NCBI GenBank assembly: GCA_035610365.1
Contig: CM069432.1
Coordinates: forward strand, 240,898,104 to 240,962,103
Source of the DNA: Aquatica leii
Taxonomy: Eukaryota; Arthropoda; Insecta; Coleoptera; Lampyridae
Direction: 5' to 3'
DNA length: 64,000 nt
Positions 33,780 through 45,967 of the stretch are shown in pieces (the stretch's first letter is position 1; each line of letters starts with the position of its first letter). Below the pieces are notes generated by a model. It had not been told where the DNA came from. It did no database searches and was given only the letters and a program-made list of their open reading frames with translations. The position numbers and the translations under genes were made by a program.

Positions 33780-36600
33780 CTATGTAAGATCATTTTGATT
33801 ATTTAGTAATAATTTATGATATTGTTTTTTAAATTGGTTTAAATTTAGTAATTTTAAATAATGTGGAAGAGAATTGTAGACATGTGCAATCTTGTAAGTA
33901 AAACATCTTTCAAATAGGGCTGTTCGATGAAATGGAATGTTTATGAAATATCTGTTGCGTATATTTACATCATGTAAGTCAGATCTAAATTTAATTTTAT
34001 TAAATAAGTAAGGAGGTATTTTGTCCGAGATAATTCTGTGAAATAGACATGCTGAATGAAGTTTTCTTCTATTAGACATGTTTAACCAACCAATTTCTTT
34101 TTAATTTGTGTGATATATGTTCATATTTTTTATTCCATATATCAGTCTCAAACACGAGTTTTGCATAAGTTGTATTCTTTTAATGTTTACACTGTCCAGA
34201 CATGGGCCGTACACACAATCACAGTAGTTAAATTGAGACAAAACCATGGATTCACACAGGATAATTTTAATGCTTTGACTCAATGAATATCTATTTTGAA
34301 AAATAATTTTTAGATTGAGGTACGCTTTTTGTAATATGCTAGATATATGCTCTTTAAATCGCAAATTTTGATCTAAAAATAAACCCAGATTTTTGACACA
34401 GTCCATAATTTGTAATACGGTATCGTTGATTTTAATTTGAATAGTATTTTTATATATTTCTCTAATTACTTTTCTTCCGAAAAGTAGCACGTAACACTTT
34501 TTCGTGTTTATTTGTAATCCATGTTTTTTTGAGAAATTATCAAGATTTCTTAAATCCGTATTAATTGCCGCGACAGCATTATCTATATTACTTGCTTTAA
34601 AGTTGTACTGTAATTGTGTGTCATCAGCGTAAAGATGATATTTACAACAGTTCAAAGACGACTTTATATTGAAAGTATATATTATATATAAAAGAGGACC
34701 CAGAATCGATCCCTGAGGTACACCGATAGTTACTGGCAAAGAATTTGATGTAGTTTTATCAAGAGTCACTATTTGCGAACGATCAGTCAGGTAGTTTTGA
34801 ATTAACGAAATTGCAGAATTACTGAAACCAATATGATGCAATATTGCGATCAAAATGTCATGTCTTATCGTATCAAAGGCCTTAGAGTAGTCTAACAGAA
34901 TAACAAGAGATAATTCATTATTATCAATAGCCGAGCAAATATCATCTACTATATTTAACAGTGCTGTTGAGCAGCTGTATCTAGCCCTATAACCGGACTG
35001 GGTCTCAGGTAATACAGAATGTTGTTCTACAAATTTCCGTATTTGCTCAGACATGATTTTTTCCAGAACTTTTGACAAACAAGGCAATATACTGATCGGT
35101 CTAAGATCTTTATAATTTTCAGGAGACTTTGTTTTTGGTAGTGGAATTACTTGAGCAAGTTTCCAAGCGTTAGGAAAAGTAGATTGTTTAATACTAGTAT
35201 TAATTATGTCAGTTACAAAAGGAACTATGTATGGACAACAAAGTTGTATCATGTTAATACTTAATTTGTCCGTTCCTATAGCATTTGTTTTTATATTTGA
35301 AATAACTTTGATAACATCGCTTTCGGAAACCGTAGAAAATGTTAGTTTTGGTGAAAAATCTTTTAATAATTTTGAGTTATAGAAATTAAGTATACCAGTA
35401 TAATTGGTTGAACTAGTTGTTTGAGCAGATTGAAGAAATGCTTTGTTTATTTCATTAACGTCCCGCAAACCGATAGGAATATTTTGACATTGCGCTTTAA
35501 AACTAATATTTGCAGCCTTCAAGTTTTTCCATAAAGATTTAGGACCATATATGTTGAGTTGATAATTTATATACGCTTTTTTTCCTGTTTAACAGCAAAA
35601 TTAGTGTAATTTCTAAGGTTCTTGTAATAATCCCAGCAAGCAGTATTCTTTGTTCTTTTAAATTTTTTAAAAGCTTTATTGCGAAGAGAAATAAGAAGTT
35701 TTATAACATCAGTCATCCATGGAGCTTTCGGTTTAGAAATTCTAACAGTTTTAATTTTTGTGTGTCTATTAAATAAGTTTAAAATAGCTTCATTAAAAAG
35801 TCAACCTTATCATTAAGAAGTTCAATATTATAAATTTCATTAAATGGAAGACACTCGAGGTCAGCACTGAATTTTTAAAATCTAGTTGTTTGAAATCTCT
35901 GTAAGTGTAGAGTATAGGAATAGTATGAATTTTTCCGTTCAATGGATATTCGCAATAAGTAAAGCAATGATCCGATAAGCCATGAACATTTTTGACATCA
36001 TAATGATTAATAGTTTTTGTTTTATTTACCACAATTAAGTCAATTAATGTAGAAGTAGATTTCGTAATACGTGTAGCTGTATTTATTATTTGTTTATATC
36101 CCATGACATCTAATATTGACAATAATTTGATTGTAGCTGGGTTATAAATATTAAACATATTAATATTAAAATCTCCTACACATATTACGTCATCTGAAAT
36201 AGATGTTGCCAACGAAATGGATTCCTCAAAGGAATCAAGAAATTCTGAATAATGATATTCATGTCTTCTGTAAACTGTTCCAAATACCACAGTTGTATTT
36301 TTAAGAGTCAATTTAATCCAGAGCTGTTCTATTGCTAACGAGGTGTCTGAGCCTAATATTCTGGAGCAATTAAAATTATCTTTAATATAAACACATACCC
36401 CGCCGCCCCAGGTGGAAGTAATCCTGTCTTTACGAATCAACTTATATCCTGGAATGTAAATTAACTGATCATGATCATTTAGAGAAAGCCATGATTCCGT
36501 TATCCCCACTACGTCACAGTCGGATGTCAGCAACAGCTCCTTAATGCCTACAAAATTATTTTTTAAGAGCATGCATTTAAATGAGCCACCTTAAATAAAT
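33780..36600 (-). pseudogene. LINE ORF2: endonuclease and reverse transcriptase
   Basis: ORF2 makes a nick in target DNA and copies the LINE RNA there. The endonuclease (36572-35793) starts with a conserved LNACS context just upstream, followed by VVGITESWLS, GGGVCVYIKDN, CVGDFNINM and LSDHC near its end, as in the exonuclease-endonuclease-phosphatase fold. The RT (35522-34101) has SGYRARYSCSTALLNIV, LDYSKAFDTIRHD (first Asp), GVPQGSILGPLLY and LYADDTQLQ (catalytic Asp pair). The C-terminal region at 34079-33780 contains RRKLHSACLFHRI. Breaks: small frame changes near 36560, near 35795 and near 35585, and an in-frame TAA near 34101. Catalytic residues look intact. Confidence 0.85.
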
Positions 36601-37102
36601 CAGACATTTCGTGAATAAAATAAAATATAGTTAAAGTAAAATTGACTATAATACTGATTCATCAGTTGTAATATGAACTTAAAGTTACAATGTATTTACT
36701 ACCAAATAAAAATAATAATTAGATGAACTAAAACGTTAAACAAGTTCCGACTTTTAGAAAACATAGCTGTACAAAAATTAAAAATAGTTTCAGAAAAATA
36801 TTATAACTTTGTAAGAACAATTTAACACAAAAACTTAATCTAAATTTGTTTTTTTAAGTTTTTTTTTATTGCTAAAATAATTCACCATTTCAATAAGGTT
36901 AATATTATTGCGCAGTTTATATAAATCATATTTACCGTAATTAGGAATGATAAGTAGATCCCAAGATTAAATGAAATTTTTAAATGGTAATTCTAATATT
37001 AAATGGAACACAAAATAGTCTGATATCTGAAATGACATTGCCGGTGTTATTTGATAACTGTACCTGTATATTATAATTTATTAAAATGGATAATTTTTAA
37101 AG

Positions 37103-38052
37103 TTAATGTACATTTCTAAAGTCTGCAACGGAGTTAATTATATATTTTTGACTATTATCGGTTTTTCTCATCATGATGTTACCATTCTTTATCCACAAAT
37201 ATTTAATGTTGTTTGATTTTTTAAATTCGCGGCACTTTGCATACAATTTGCGAGTATCAGGTGATAACGATTGATTTATATATATGGGTTTAGATATCAC
37301 ACAAGCAGGATCCAGATCTCTAGTACAAAAATTTCTTTTGATTTTTCTTGCTTCCAAAAATTCATCCTTTTGAATTCGACTGACGAATTTAAGTATTATG
37401 GAAGCAGGTTCTTGCGGCCGATGCAAATCCGGTCTCAGTCTGTGGCAGGCATCTACCATCTCTTTTTTAATTTCATAATTTAAAGCTCTTCCAACATTAT
37501 TAACTACAGATAAAATATTCTCATTCCTTATCTGTGGCACACCTTTAATTTCTACCGAATTTAACCTACTGTACTTTTCCAAATTACATACTCTGAGCAT
37601 ATGTTCAGAAACTTCTTTCTTTAATGAAAAATTCTCGGTGGTTAATTCTTCTATCTTAAGTGCGCATTCATCTATCTTCTTATCTTTTTCCTGACACATT
37701 TTTTTTAAGTCTTGAACCTGATCATTAAAAAATTCTAGTGTTTTTTGAAACGCATCAATTTTTGCAAAAACAACCTCGTTTTCTTCTCTTACTACCTGTT
37801 TCACTGCTGTTGTAATTAAATTCAACATATCTGGATTAATATCAATTTTTGTTGCACCGCTGCTATCTAAAACAACATTCTTCGCTTTGCACGTACCGCA
37901 TCGCCAAGCGGCCTTGGCATCAACATTCAATTTTCTATACGTAGATTCTCTAATTCCAGCACACACATAATGAAGATCAGTTTCACAGCTTCCACACTAC
38001 ACAAAATTATTATCTGGTGGTAATTTTTCGAAACATACTTTACAAGTAGCCA
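37103..38052 (-). pseudogene. LINE ORF1: PHD-like finger, coiled coil and RNA-binding region
   Basis: The start is ATG at 38050-38052: MATCKVCFEKLPPDNNFV, then an in-frame TAG, then CGSCETDLHYVCAGIR. The cysteines and histidine form a PHD-like zinc finger that closes with WRCGTCKAK. A heptad-rich stretch (about residues 75-150 of the long frame) is a likely coiled coil. After it come LEKYSRLNSVEIKGVP and a fold with CHRLRPDLHRP and SIILKFVSR, as in the RNA-binding part of LINE ORF1 proteins. The protein would bind LINE RNA. Only the early stop breaks it; the remainder, from 37966 to 37103, is open for 287 residues. Confidence 0.8.
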
Positions 38053-38167
38053 TTATATATAAAATATAAGTCTTTTAGCACTTAAAAAACCACTACAATT
38101 TAAATTTAAACGCGGAGTCGAATTTTTACGTCCATTCGCAAGCATGTTACAATATATATATATTTAT

Positions 38168-38190
38168 ATGCCACTTGTGACGTTTCAATT
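38168..38190. repeat. 23-bp patch identical to part of the neighbouring Tc1/mariner element
   Basis: ATGCCACTTGTGACGTTTCA plus ATT here is identical to the sequence at about 39259-39281, within the transposase of the next element. It lies about 30 bases outside the LINE 5' end. It may be a templated insertion at the LINE junction or a scrap of another transposon copy. Confidence 0.6.
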
Positions 38191-38342
38191 TATCTTAATG
38201 CCCGTTAGGATTATCAAAAAACGTTTTGACACGTCAAATTGTTTTATTTTAAAACAACGTTTTGCAGTGTGTTTTATTTTGTTTTCCCACCCCTTTTCCA
38301 AAAATGACGTCATCAATTTTTTTAAATAGCAATTCCCCATTT

Positions 38343-39706
38343 TTGTAACAGTTTTGGATAGCTTATCAAATTCTGATTGCAGAAATGTATATGTTCAGTT
38401 CAATAGTTTTAAAGATATTAAATATTTAATTTCAGAGACAGGTAGAGGTTTCAATGATATCAAACTAACACGTTTTACGGTCAAAAATAAATAAGTAGAA
38501 GACGAAATAAGTTTGTTTTAAACAACTATTACAATCAATGTTCAAATTAGAAACCATTTGCTTCGTACGCCAATCGCGCTCGAAATTCGAACATTTTGTA
38601 AGGTTTCTGGTGCTAATATTCTCATTTCTTCTCGAATTCTATCTTTTAATTGTTGGATTCTGTTTGGTTTATTGTATATACATCTTATTTTTGATATACC
38701 CCCACAGAAAGAAATCTGGTGGGGTCAGATCGGGTGATTGAGCTGGCCATTCAATGAATCCTCTTCAAACAATTTATCTGTTTGAGAATATATCATTAAG
38801 GTAATCGCGTACTTCTTGACAATAATAAGGTGGAGTCCCATCCTGTTGAAACCACAATGTTTCACTTGGTATGTCGGGATCTTTATTATCGGATAAAGCA
38901 CCATATAAATTTGCCGAAATAACACCGTCGCGTAAGAGTTGTAAATATTTTGGACCTGTTAATGACCCGTCGATAAAGATGGGTCCATTCTATTACCGAC
39001 TATTCCAGCCCATACATTAATTTTTTGCGGAAATTGTGGATGGGTTTGTGTCATCCAATGAAGATTGTGGTCGGACCAATAAGGACAGTTTTGTTTATTT
39101 ACGGTTCCATTTAAATGAAAAGTTGCTTCTTCACTGAATAAAACTCGGCTCGCAAACTCTCCATTCACATTACAAGTATTTATTAGTTCTTCGCAAAACT
39201 GTAGTCTGCGATCAGAATCATCCTCATTCAGCTCTTGCATGAATGTCACTTTGTGCAGATGCCACTTGTGACGTTTCAATTTTCTTAAAACAGAAGTTTG
39301 TGAAATATAATTATTTTCCGAAAAGACATATGAGGAATCTCTTCCATACACGTTCAATTCAGTATAATCTTACTGTCGGTTGCTTGAGTAAAAGGTTGCG
39401 CATCACGATACTTTTCATTAAAATAATTACATACTTCTTCTTGCGTACGCATTCTGTCTCCACAACCCTAACAATTAAAATTTCAATTCTTTAACTTTCT
39501 GACAATCGTCGAACCATGGTATTCTTTAATTGATTATTAATACAAAACTGACAATTTTACCGAAAAACATTGTGCACACTATCGTTGCTAAGCAACACAA
39601 CCATTTTTAGCTAATCTAATAAGCTTGTTATTAACAATAGCGTGTTTTACATAAGAGAATTTATCGGTATTAAAAATTTAATAGCTATCCGAAACTGTTA
39701 CGAAAA
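38343..39706 (-). mobile_element. Tc1/mariner-superfamily element (DUF4817 type) with inverted ends
   Basis: TTTTTGTAACAGTTTTGGAT at 38343 is the inverse of the sequence ending at about 39706 (read inward TTTTCGTAACAGTTTCGGAT). These arms bound the transposase below. The outermost bases of the terminal repeats and the TA duplication could not be fixed, since the similarity continues only weakly outward. Confidence 0.6.
38530..39520 (-). pseudogene. Tc1/mariner-type transposase (DUF4817 + DDE_3), broken
   Basis: N-terminal region near 39440-39380: MRTQEEVCNYFNEKYRDAQP (DUF4817-like HTH). The 38959-39357 frame then gives VLRKLKRHKWHLHKV, VLFSEEATFHLNGTVNKQNC (first acidic residue in the usual Asp-Glu context, here Glu-Glu), PYWSDHNLHWM and FPQKINVWAGIVGN. 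Further left come LLRDGVISANLY, LWFQQDGTPPYYCQEVRDYL (second Asp) and WPARSPDLTPPDFFLWG (third Asp). Frame changes near 39370 and 38960 and stops near 38780 break it. It belongs to the same group as the fragments at 52.2-52.6 kb and 57.94-58.3 kb. Confidence 0.8.
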
Positions 39707-39709
39707 TGT

Positions 39710-40055
39710 AGTTACCTACATAATGCTTTAATGATATTTGAAAACGTTCACATTACCTACAAGCATTTTAAAAAATGTAGACCACCCTAAGCCCGAACCC
39801 ACGAGCCGCCGCTGCTCTATTATAATATAAAAAGATAATGGAACTATGGAACCAAAAATGAAACTTAATAATAATGCACTTTTTATTTAGAAAACAAGAA
39901 ATAACAATCTTAACAACACAAAGAACAAAGATCGTAAGAGGACGAACTATGAGGTACCTAAACGATAAGTACGTAATAAAATAAATATTTTTGATTCAGT
40001 CTAATGTCACTACTTTCAGTTTACTTCTGTGTTAAAAAAAGTAATTGGTTTATTC
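39710..40055. other. Noncoding stretch
   Basis: I see no coding similarity. A short GC-richer run occurs near 39790-39820. Confidence 0.4.
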
Positions 40056-40059
40056 TGCA

Positions 40060-40700
40060 ATATCTTCTGATTCTAGAAATTCTAGATTAGAAAAATCACT
40101 ATCGGAGCCAACCTCGAAGTTACTTGTTCATTCCGTTTGAATTGCTTCTTCATCTTCTTCAGCTGCGGTTTTGATATCCGATAATAATTTTATTTCCTTT
40201 TACTCCTGCTGTTTAAGAGGATTGAGTATCTCTGCATCTACATCAAGGTCATCATCTATTATTACCGATGTCGAAGCGGCAAAACATGCACATGTATTTA
40301 TCGATCTTGAATCGATAGGTGTATTTATTCGTTTCCTGACATTTAGCAAATTTAAATACTGATGTACGTAGTTTTATAGTCCTGGATGTAGTTAGCCTTT
40401 TTTTTTTCTTACTGTGAACGATTCCTTGTGCACTAAATGATCGGTCAGTAGAAGCAGACGTTGCAGGCAGACCAAGTAAAGCTTCCGTAATATATCTTAG
40501 AGAGAGATCTGTGCAAATACTATTCCAGAAATCAGGATATAAAATTTTTGTTGTTCACCGAGTCCTTGACAAACTTACATGAAAAAAATCCGCTTCCAGA
40601 ACGACATTCTGTCATTCAGACAGCATCAACTTTCACTTCCACATTTTTCAAATTCAAATATGTTGCAAGGAGGTGTAAGTATTAATTAATAATGTTTTTA
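40060..40700 (-). pseudogene. hAT transposase C-terminus, a second hAT group
   Basis: Near 40330-40560 the minus strand reads LGLPATSASTDRSFSAQGIV, then HSKKKKRLTTSRTIKL. This is the hAT C-terminal dimerisation domain in the form with Pro-Ala-Thr-Ser and Arg-Ser-Phe-Ser. To its left lies an acidic tail with a Glu-Glu-Asp-Glu-Glu stretch. To its right (about 40620-40680) is LATYLNLKNVEVKVDAV. The block differs from the ZMYM1-like hATs at 0.5 kb and 22 kb, so it is a separate group. Only the C-terminal quarter remains, and no ends were seen. Confidence 0.7.
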
Positions 40701-41237
40701 TTAATCTTTTGTGAAAACAGTGGCTAAGGTATCGAATGATTCAAAAACTCCTTTATTATTAGCAAGATACTTGATTCAGTTTTTAAATAAATACTTTATA
40801 CGATCTAAAAAATACTGTTCATTAAATAAATAGGATGATCATTATTTAAACCTATTTGATTTATATTTTGTTTTTTTAGTAAAATTAAAAGAGGACATAA
40901 ACATAGAAAAAAAGTCTATAAAGTACGAACGAAAATTTTTATTTTATGAGAAAAAAGGTGACACTATTATTTGTGGATAATTTTATTAAACCGTTTTAAA
41001 GAAAATATCAATTTTATTTTAAATATTTAGATTTTTCCGTTAAAATCAAAAGTTACCCAATGATTCATTATTTTTTACAATAATATTAAAGAAAAATGGA
41101 CGACTGAAAATTAAACGTTTTTGGTTGTTTTTGATTAGAAACTAATTTTCCATTAGTTGTTTACTAACTAAGCGATGACGGCAAAAGAGCTAAGCTAAGA
41201 TATCTTTGAAATTTATTAATTCGTGTTAGGGAAGTAA
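40700..41237. other. Noncoding stretch
   Basis: I see nothing recognisable up to the terminal repeat at 41238. Confidence 0.4.
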
Positions 41238-42179
41238 CCCAGCTAACATAGCCACGTCATTACAAAGTCGCAATTTGGTAATTGGGGACGTCACATAACC
41301 AAAAATACGACGTAATAGTAACGTCATAATTACAGTCAATTGTCACAGCGAAATCACGTCATATTATTACGTCATTGTGAGGTGGTTAGCGGCGTCATTT
41401 TAATTTACTTTCAACCTAATTATAACACCTTTTGTGTACAGAGAAAATAAAAAAAGTGTAATTCAAATAAAAATTTAATTTTTGAATTTATCAAACAGTA
41501 TATAAATGCATAAGTTATATATAGTTAATTAAAATAAACAGTCAACAAAACACAAAACGATATTAAAAAAAAGCGTTAATAATAAATATTTTAAATGTTA
41601 CATAATTATATTATAGTAGGTATATGAATGATTGGTATAGAATAAATGTACATGAAATTCATGTAATATGGCATCTTAATTTACTACTGTTTCAAATTGT
41701 ATGAGTAAAAGGAAATGAGACCCAACTGTCATTTTTTTCGTTGGGAAACATAAGGCACTTGGCAAGTATGTCTTTAATACACCATGTTTGCAGCAGCTCA
41801 CATAAACTTGATACTATGAATATGTTTAACAGTTTAAAATCACATGGATACATGTACAGAAAAGTCGAAGTTAAAAATCTTTTTCTAATCAGTGTAATTT
41901 TATTTTTATTGTTAATTACAATATTATGTGTTTGAAAAATTACTCTATCAGTAATGGTACAATCTGAATCAGCAGAAGAATGTGTGTAGATTGAAAAAGT
42001 GGAATCATTAAAGCGTAATTTTTTGTATTATTTATAATCAGAATAGTAGTCACAAGCAGGCAACGGCACTTTCTTATGTTCACGTTTACATGTTTGAACA
42101 TCTTCTGACTTTAAAAGTTTGTCAGTTATAAATGAAAAATTAATGTCATGCAATCGCCGGACGATTGTTGTAGGGGCTT

Positions 42180-43350
42180 ATTAGATGAGTGTACTAATTT
42201 CTTTAACTGGCCGAGATAACTTTCAAACTTAAACGCAGAGAAATTGTCCAATAACCCAAATAATTTAATATCTTCGATTAAATGACATAAACATTATAAA
42301 CTAAATATTCTGAATCATATAAATATTTGCAATGCAATACAAAATAATTAAGATAATTTTCAGCCAAACCACCAAATTTGGAAATATGTAATATAGTAAT
42401 TCCGCAGTGCAAAAAAAGATAATGTTCGTAAATTGCAATGTCAACACTATTTTTCAAAACAAAAGGACCTAAATTATGTAGAAAAGTTTTTAGTTCAGTT
42501 GCCTTCCAACGAGGCAATTCAATAAGTGAGTGAGGCTTTCTATTAAACTCTGTTGGAATATAACTGCTTAAGAAGAGTAATTGATCAGATATTTCTTGTG
42601 ATGTCCTACCACTTAATCGCACCTTCAAAGTCAAGATAGCCAAGTGTTTAGAAGTTTTTTCTGAACACCAAGACAAACATTATGCATATAATCTATAGGG
42701 CAACGTGTTACTAGCCCAATCGGTAGAGGAAGCATATCCGTTGTGCGACTTAACACATTTGATGTAAGCTCTGCCGGAACTGTCACAAACAAAACTATGG
42801 ATCTCTAGTTGATACATACTATTATTCTTCTCAAATCCGTCATTGACGGCTTGTAATAATTCATTTAGAAACTCGTCTAAAAAAAGTGATGAACGATCAG
42901 GTCTTGAAGTGCCACAAACAATTCTCGCTACAAATGTTGACTATTAAAATTATTTATTTAACCTAATATAGAACACAATTGAACAATCGAACTTTTAAAT
43001 AGAGGAAGACCGTCAATATTAAAACAAAATTTAAGTTTATCCTGACTTCAAATTTGTCCTGAGTTCAAATGTGTTTTGGGAAGCCTTTTCAGAAATGATC
43101 TTAAAGAAACACAGATTTCTTCTTCTGATAATGATGAATTAATGATAGCACGTCCATTCTGATTGTTTGAATGTGATTGCAAAGGTTGAACTGTTTCGTT
43201 TAGAGTTTTTCTTTTGTTTGAAAGCGTATTTTGCTTCTTATCTGAAAGAACGTCTGATGTAGCAACATTGGACGTGTACTGTAATTTGTTCAGTTTATTT
43301 TCAGCTTTATCGTCTTTAAAAAAAAGCTGGTATAAAATAAATTCACTCAC
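42180..43350 (-). pseudogene. EnSpm/CMC-like transposase, broken
   Basis: Reading leftward: the frame at 43048-43350 ends in RSFLKRLPKTHLNSGQI, followed by NIDGLPLFKSS, then near 42870-42690 FVCDSSGRAYIKCVKSHNGY and LPIGLVTRCPIDYMHNVCLG. The frame at 42278-42676 adds SGRTSQEISDQLLFLSSYIP, LIELPRWKATELKTFLHNLG and FVLKNSVDIAIYEHYLFLHC. This order, with the Asp-Tyr-Met-His motif and the Trp-Lys-Ala-Thr-Glu motif, fits the multicopy animal family related to the plant EnSpm TNP_2 transposase. Several frame changes break it, and the C-terminus is lost or truncated near 42280. EnSpm/CMC classification is from memory of the family, not a search. Confidence 0.65.
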
Positions 43351-44606
43351 TACGTATGATATTATTTTTTACATTCAAAAAATCACCTTTTATATGAATA
43401 AATTTGCCAAGTATTTTCTACTGGTACTTCATTTGATTTAAGAGCCTTGCTATATAAGGCCTGACTTTTGTATAGAGGTCAAAAAACTTCTTTTTTTTGG
43501 GTTGTGAACGCCATCATCAATAACTACATAAATAAATAACTAATCAATTTCAGTTATCATTAGAATGTCATTCAATACATAACTAGAACGAGGACCAAAA
43601 GAAAATATCAATGTTTAATATCGGAAGTAACACTAATACCCATGGTATTATAACACAAGTGCCGAACTGTACTGATAACTTCTAGTTTAATTAATTTTTA
43701 TCTGGTATGCTTAAAAAATTAATTCTATATAAATTTCGTATTATGTAAAATTATCTCTATAGAATCGCTGTACATGTTATACATATATTACTACTTTATT
43801 TCAAGTCATAAATTATGTTATTAACAATCTCTTCCCATATGGTTGTTGTCGCAAATCTGGGTTGGATAATTTAACATTGTATAAGCTTCTACATAAATGT
43901 TAAGCTTAATTTAAAACAAAACCAACAAATACCAGTAATTTTCACAACACAGACAAAGTAATAATGTTCACAATAGATTTCTAAACTCATTAATCAGCAT
44001 ATCAGCAAATGAATTTAGAACCTTTAAGTTTCGCGCTAATCAGCATTGCCAACACGATGCTAACACATTACATATTTACGTTGCCAACACACTAATGCCA
44101 GCTAGAAACACACTAAATTTAAAATAAAACAAATAATTAGAAAAATTTAAATACATAACATATAGTAGTAATTACGAGAGTTCGAGTATGACTTCATTGC
44201 TTAAATGCATATAAATTAAACAACAGAAAACGTATGTCGCTGAGTTCCTTTTATTAAAATAATTGTCAACTTATTTTAACCTCAAATAAGCTTTAATTTT
44301 ATTTTAAGTTAAGTTATTAGAAGTTAAGCGATCTTTGTGGTTTTACGGTGATTCACAAGAGAAGTCAATTAAAATAAGCTTTGCATAGTTTTATTGTTGC
44401 GATACAATTTGAAAACGTATGTAAGGTAAACCATTAGTTCATAAACTATACATCGTAAACATAAATAATTAATTTTTTATATAATTGCTTAGGTTCTTAG
44501 GAACAATTTTTCACTTTATTCATCACTGTCAGATTCACTGGAGGTACTATCGAAACCTACGTTAATAATAATTCGTGGTTGAATAATATCCCATTTTTTT
44601 GTAGGT

Positions 44607-45930
44607 CTATTCACCCATAAGTTTCTCGGCATGTGTAATGCACTTCATCCATAATTCTTTGTCCACTAAGTGTAAAGACTTTTCCCACATACGTAAAACA
44701 TTTTCATCTCCGTATCCTTCGCTACCTATGTTTTTATCATAATGACCATTACAGTTTGCCCGTATTAATTCTATGGGATTAAATTGACAATGGTATGGTG
44801 GTAATCGAAGAACTTTATGACCATAACTGATAAACAATCATGTCAATTTCAAAAGTTTTGGTAATATTGGCTTCGGATGCAATAAAAAGTAATTCGTTTT
44901 TTAACATATCTTTCGTAAATTGTAAATTGTTGTTTATTATAAATGTCTGAATTTCATCCTTCCTCTAAGAAGCAGTTGGTAATTTTTTAACTAATTTTGA
45001 ATGATATGAGACATTATCTAATATAATATTGCTTGGCCTGTGTAAATTTGGTGAAAGTTGTTCAATAAACCATTTTTTAAATAAATCGGAATTCATGTTG
45101 TGATAATCATTAGTCTTAGATTTTGAAGAAAATATTAAACATGTATTTTCAATAAAACCATTCTTATTACCAGCACTAAGAGTGATAAACCTGAAATATA
45201 TTATATGTAAGCATCAAAATAATTTAACATGTATGTTTATCAGAATCGTGCCAAATTTTCTTTGCTAAACCTCTACCAAAAATCCAAGTTTCGTCTAGAA
45301 AAACTGGATCATACAGTTCCTCTTGTTTGGTTTTAAATTTTCTCTTAAAAACCTTGTTCGACTTGCATCAATGTAGTCTTGTTTAAATAAAGCTCCATGA
45401 CCATTCTCTGTTTTAGAAGAGAAACCAAGAGATTTTAATAGCTTTGTTAAACTACTAACACTAAAGTCAAACACGTCATTGTCCTTTAATTGTTTTTGTA
45501 AAGTTGCAACTGTAACTGGTGTTACTGCAATAAAAAATTCTCAGCATAATTATTCGTTATTTGATAAATTGTTCTCTTGACAACATATTTCAGATAATCA
45601 TCTACATCAACAGACTTTTTGTAAAGGCGTGTACGTTTTTTTTTGTGGACTGGCAGGAACCGATTTACCTTGTTTTAATGCTTCTGCCATCCGTTTCTTT
45701 AAAGAAGTTACAACGTAGGTAGAAACACCACATGCTTCGGCAGTTCTCTTATTATAACATTAATATTAGAAAATTTAAATATTTAAAATAAAAGATATAA
45801 CTTACTTGTACTATCGATGTTAATGGTACATTGCATTTACATCGATCTCTTTCGTTTTCGAAATATTTAAGCACATTAAACAACACAATTTGTGATTGAC
45901 TTTTTAAAGATTTATAGTAAGCGACATTTT
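44607..45930 (-). pseudogene. IS630/Tc1-like DDE transposase with intron, broken
   Basis: Reading leftward: SLKSQSQIVLFNVLKYFENE, then a likely intron of about 50 bases (GTAAGT near 45804 to AATAAG near 45755), then RTAEACGVSTYVVTSLKKRM in the HTH region. The catalytic domain has FLDETWIFGRG (first Asp), IFSSKSKTNDYH, NIILDNVSYHSK (second Asp), and VLRLPPYHCQFNPIELI with Glu as the third residue. The C-terminus has WMKCITHAEKLMGE. A second intron-like acceptor (TTTCAG) is near 45193. Frame changes occur near 45540, 45360 and 44840. All three catalytic residues remain. This is a common insect multicopy family with pfam DDE_3-like organisation. Confidence 0.75.
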
Positions 45931-45967
45931 ACTTAGTAACGGGGTTCTAATAAGAACTGTTTTTACT

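Larger units (their letters stand above)
33424..38140 (-). mobile_element. CR1/Jockey-group LINE, nearly full length
   Basis: The element runs right to left: 5' leader near 38140, ORF1 (38052-37103), spacer, ORF2 (about 36600-33780) and a 3' end in an (ATT)n tail, seen as (AAT)n on the plus strand at 33431-33452. A simple-repeat tail in place of poly(A) is usual in CR1-like and related elements. Few disabling changes are visible, so the insertion is fairly young. No target duplication was clear. The clade is judged from domain content and RT motifs and could be CR1 or a Jockey relative. Confidence 0.8.
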
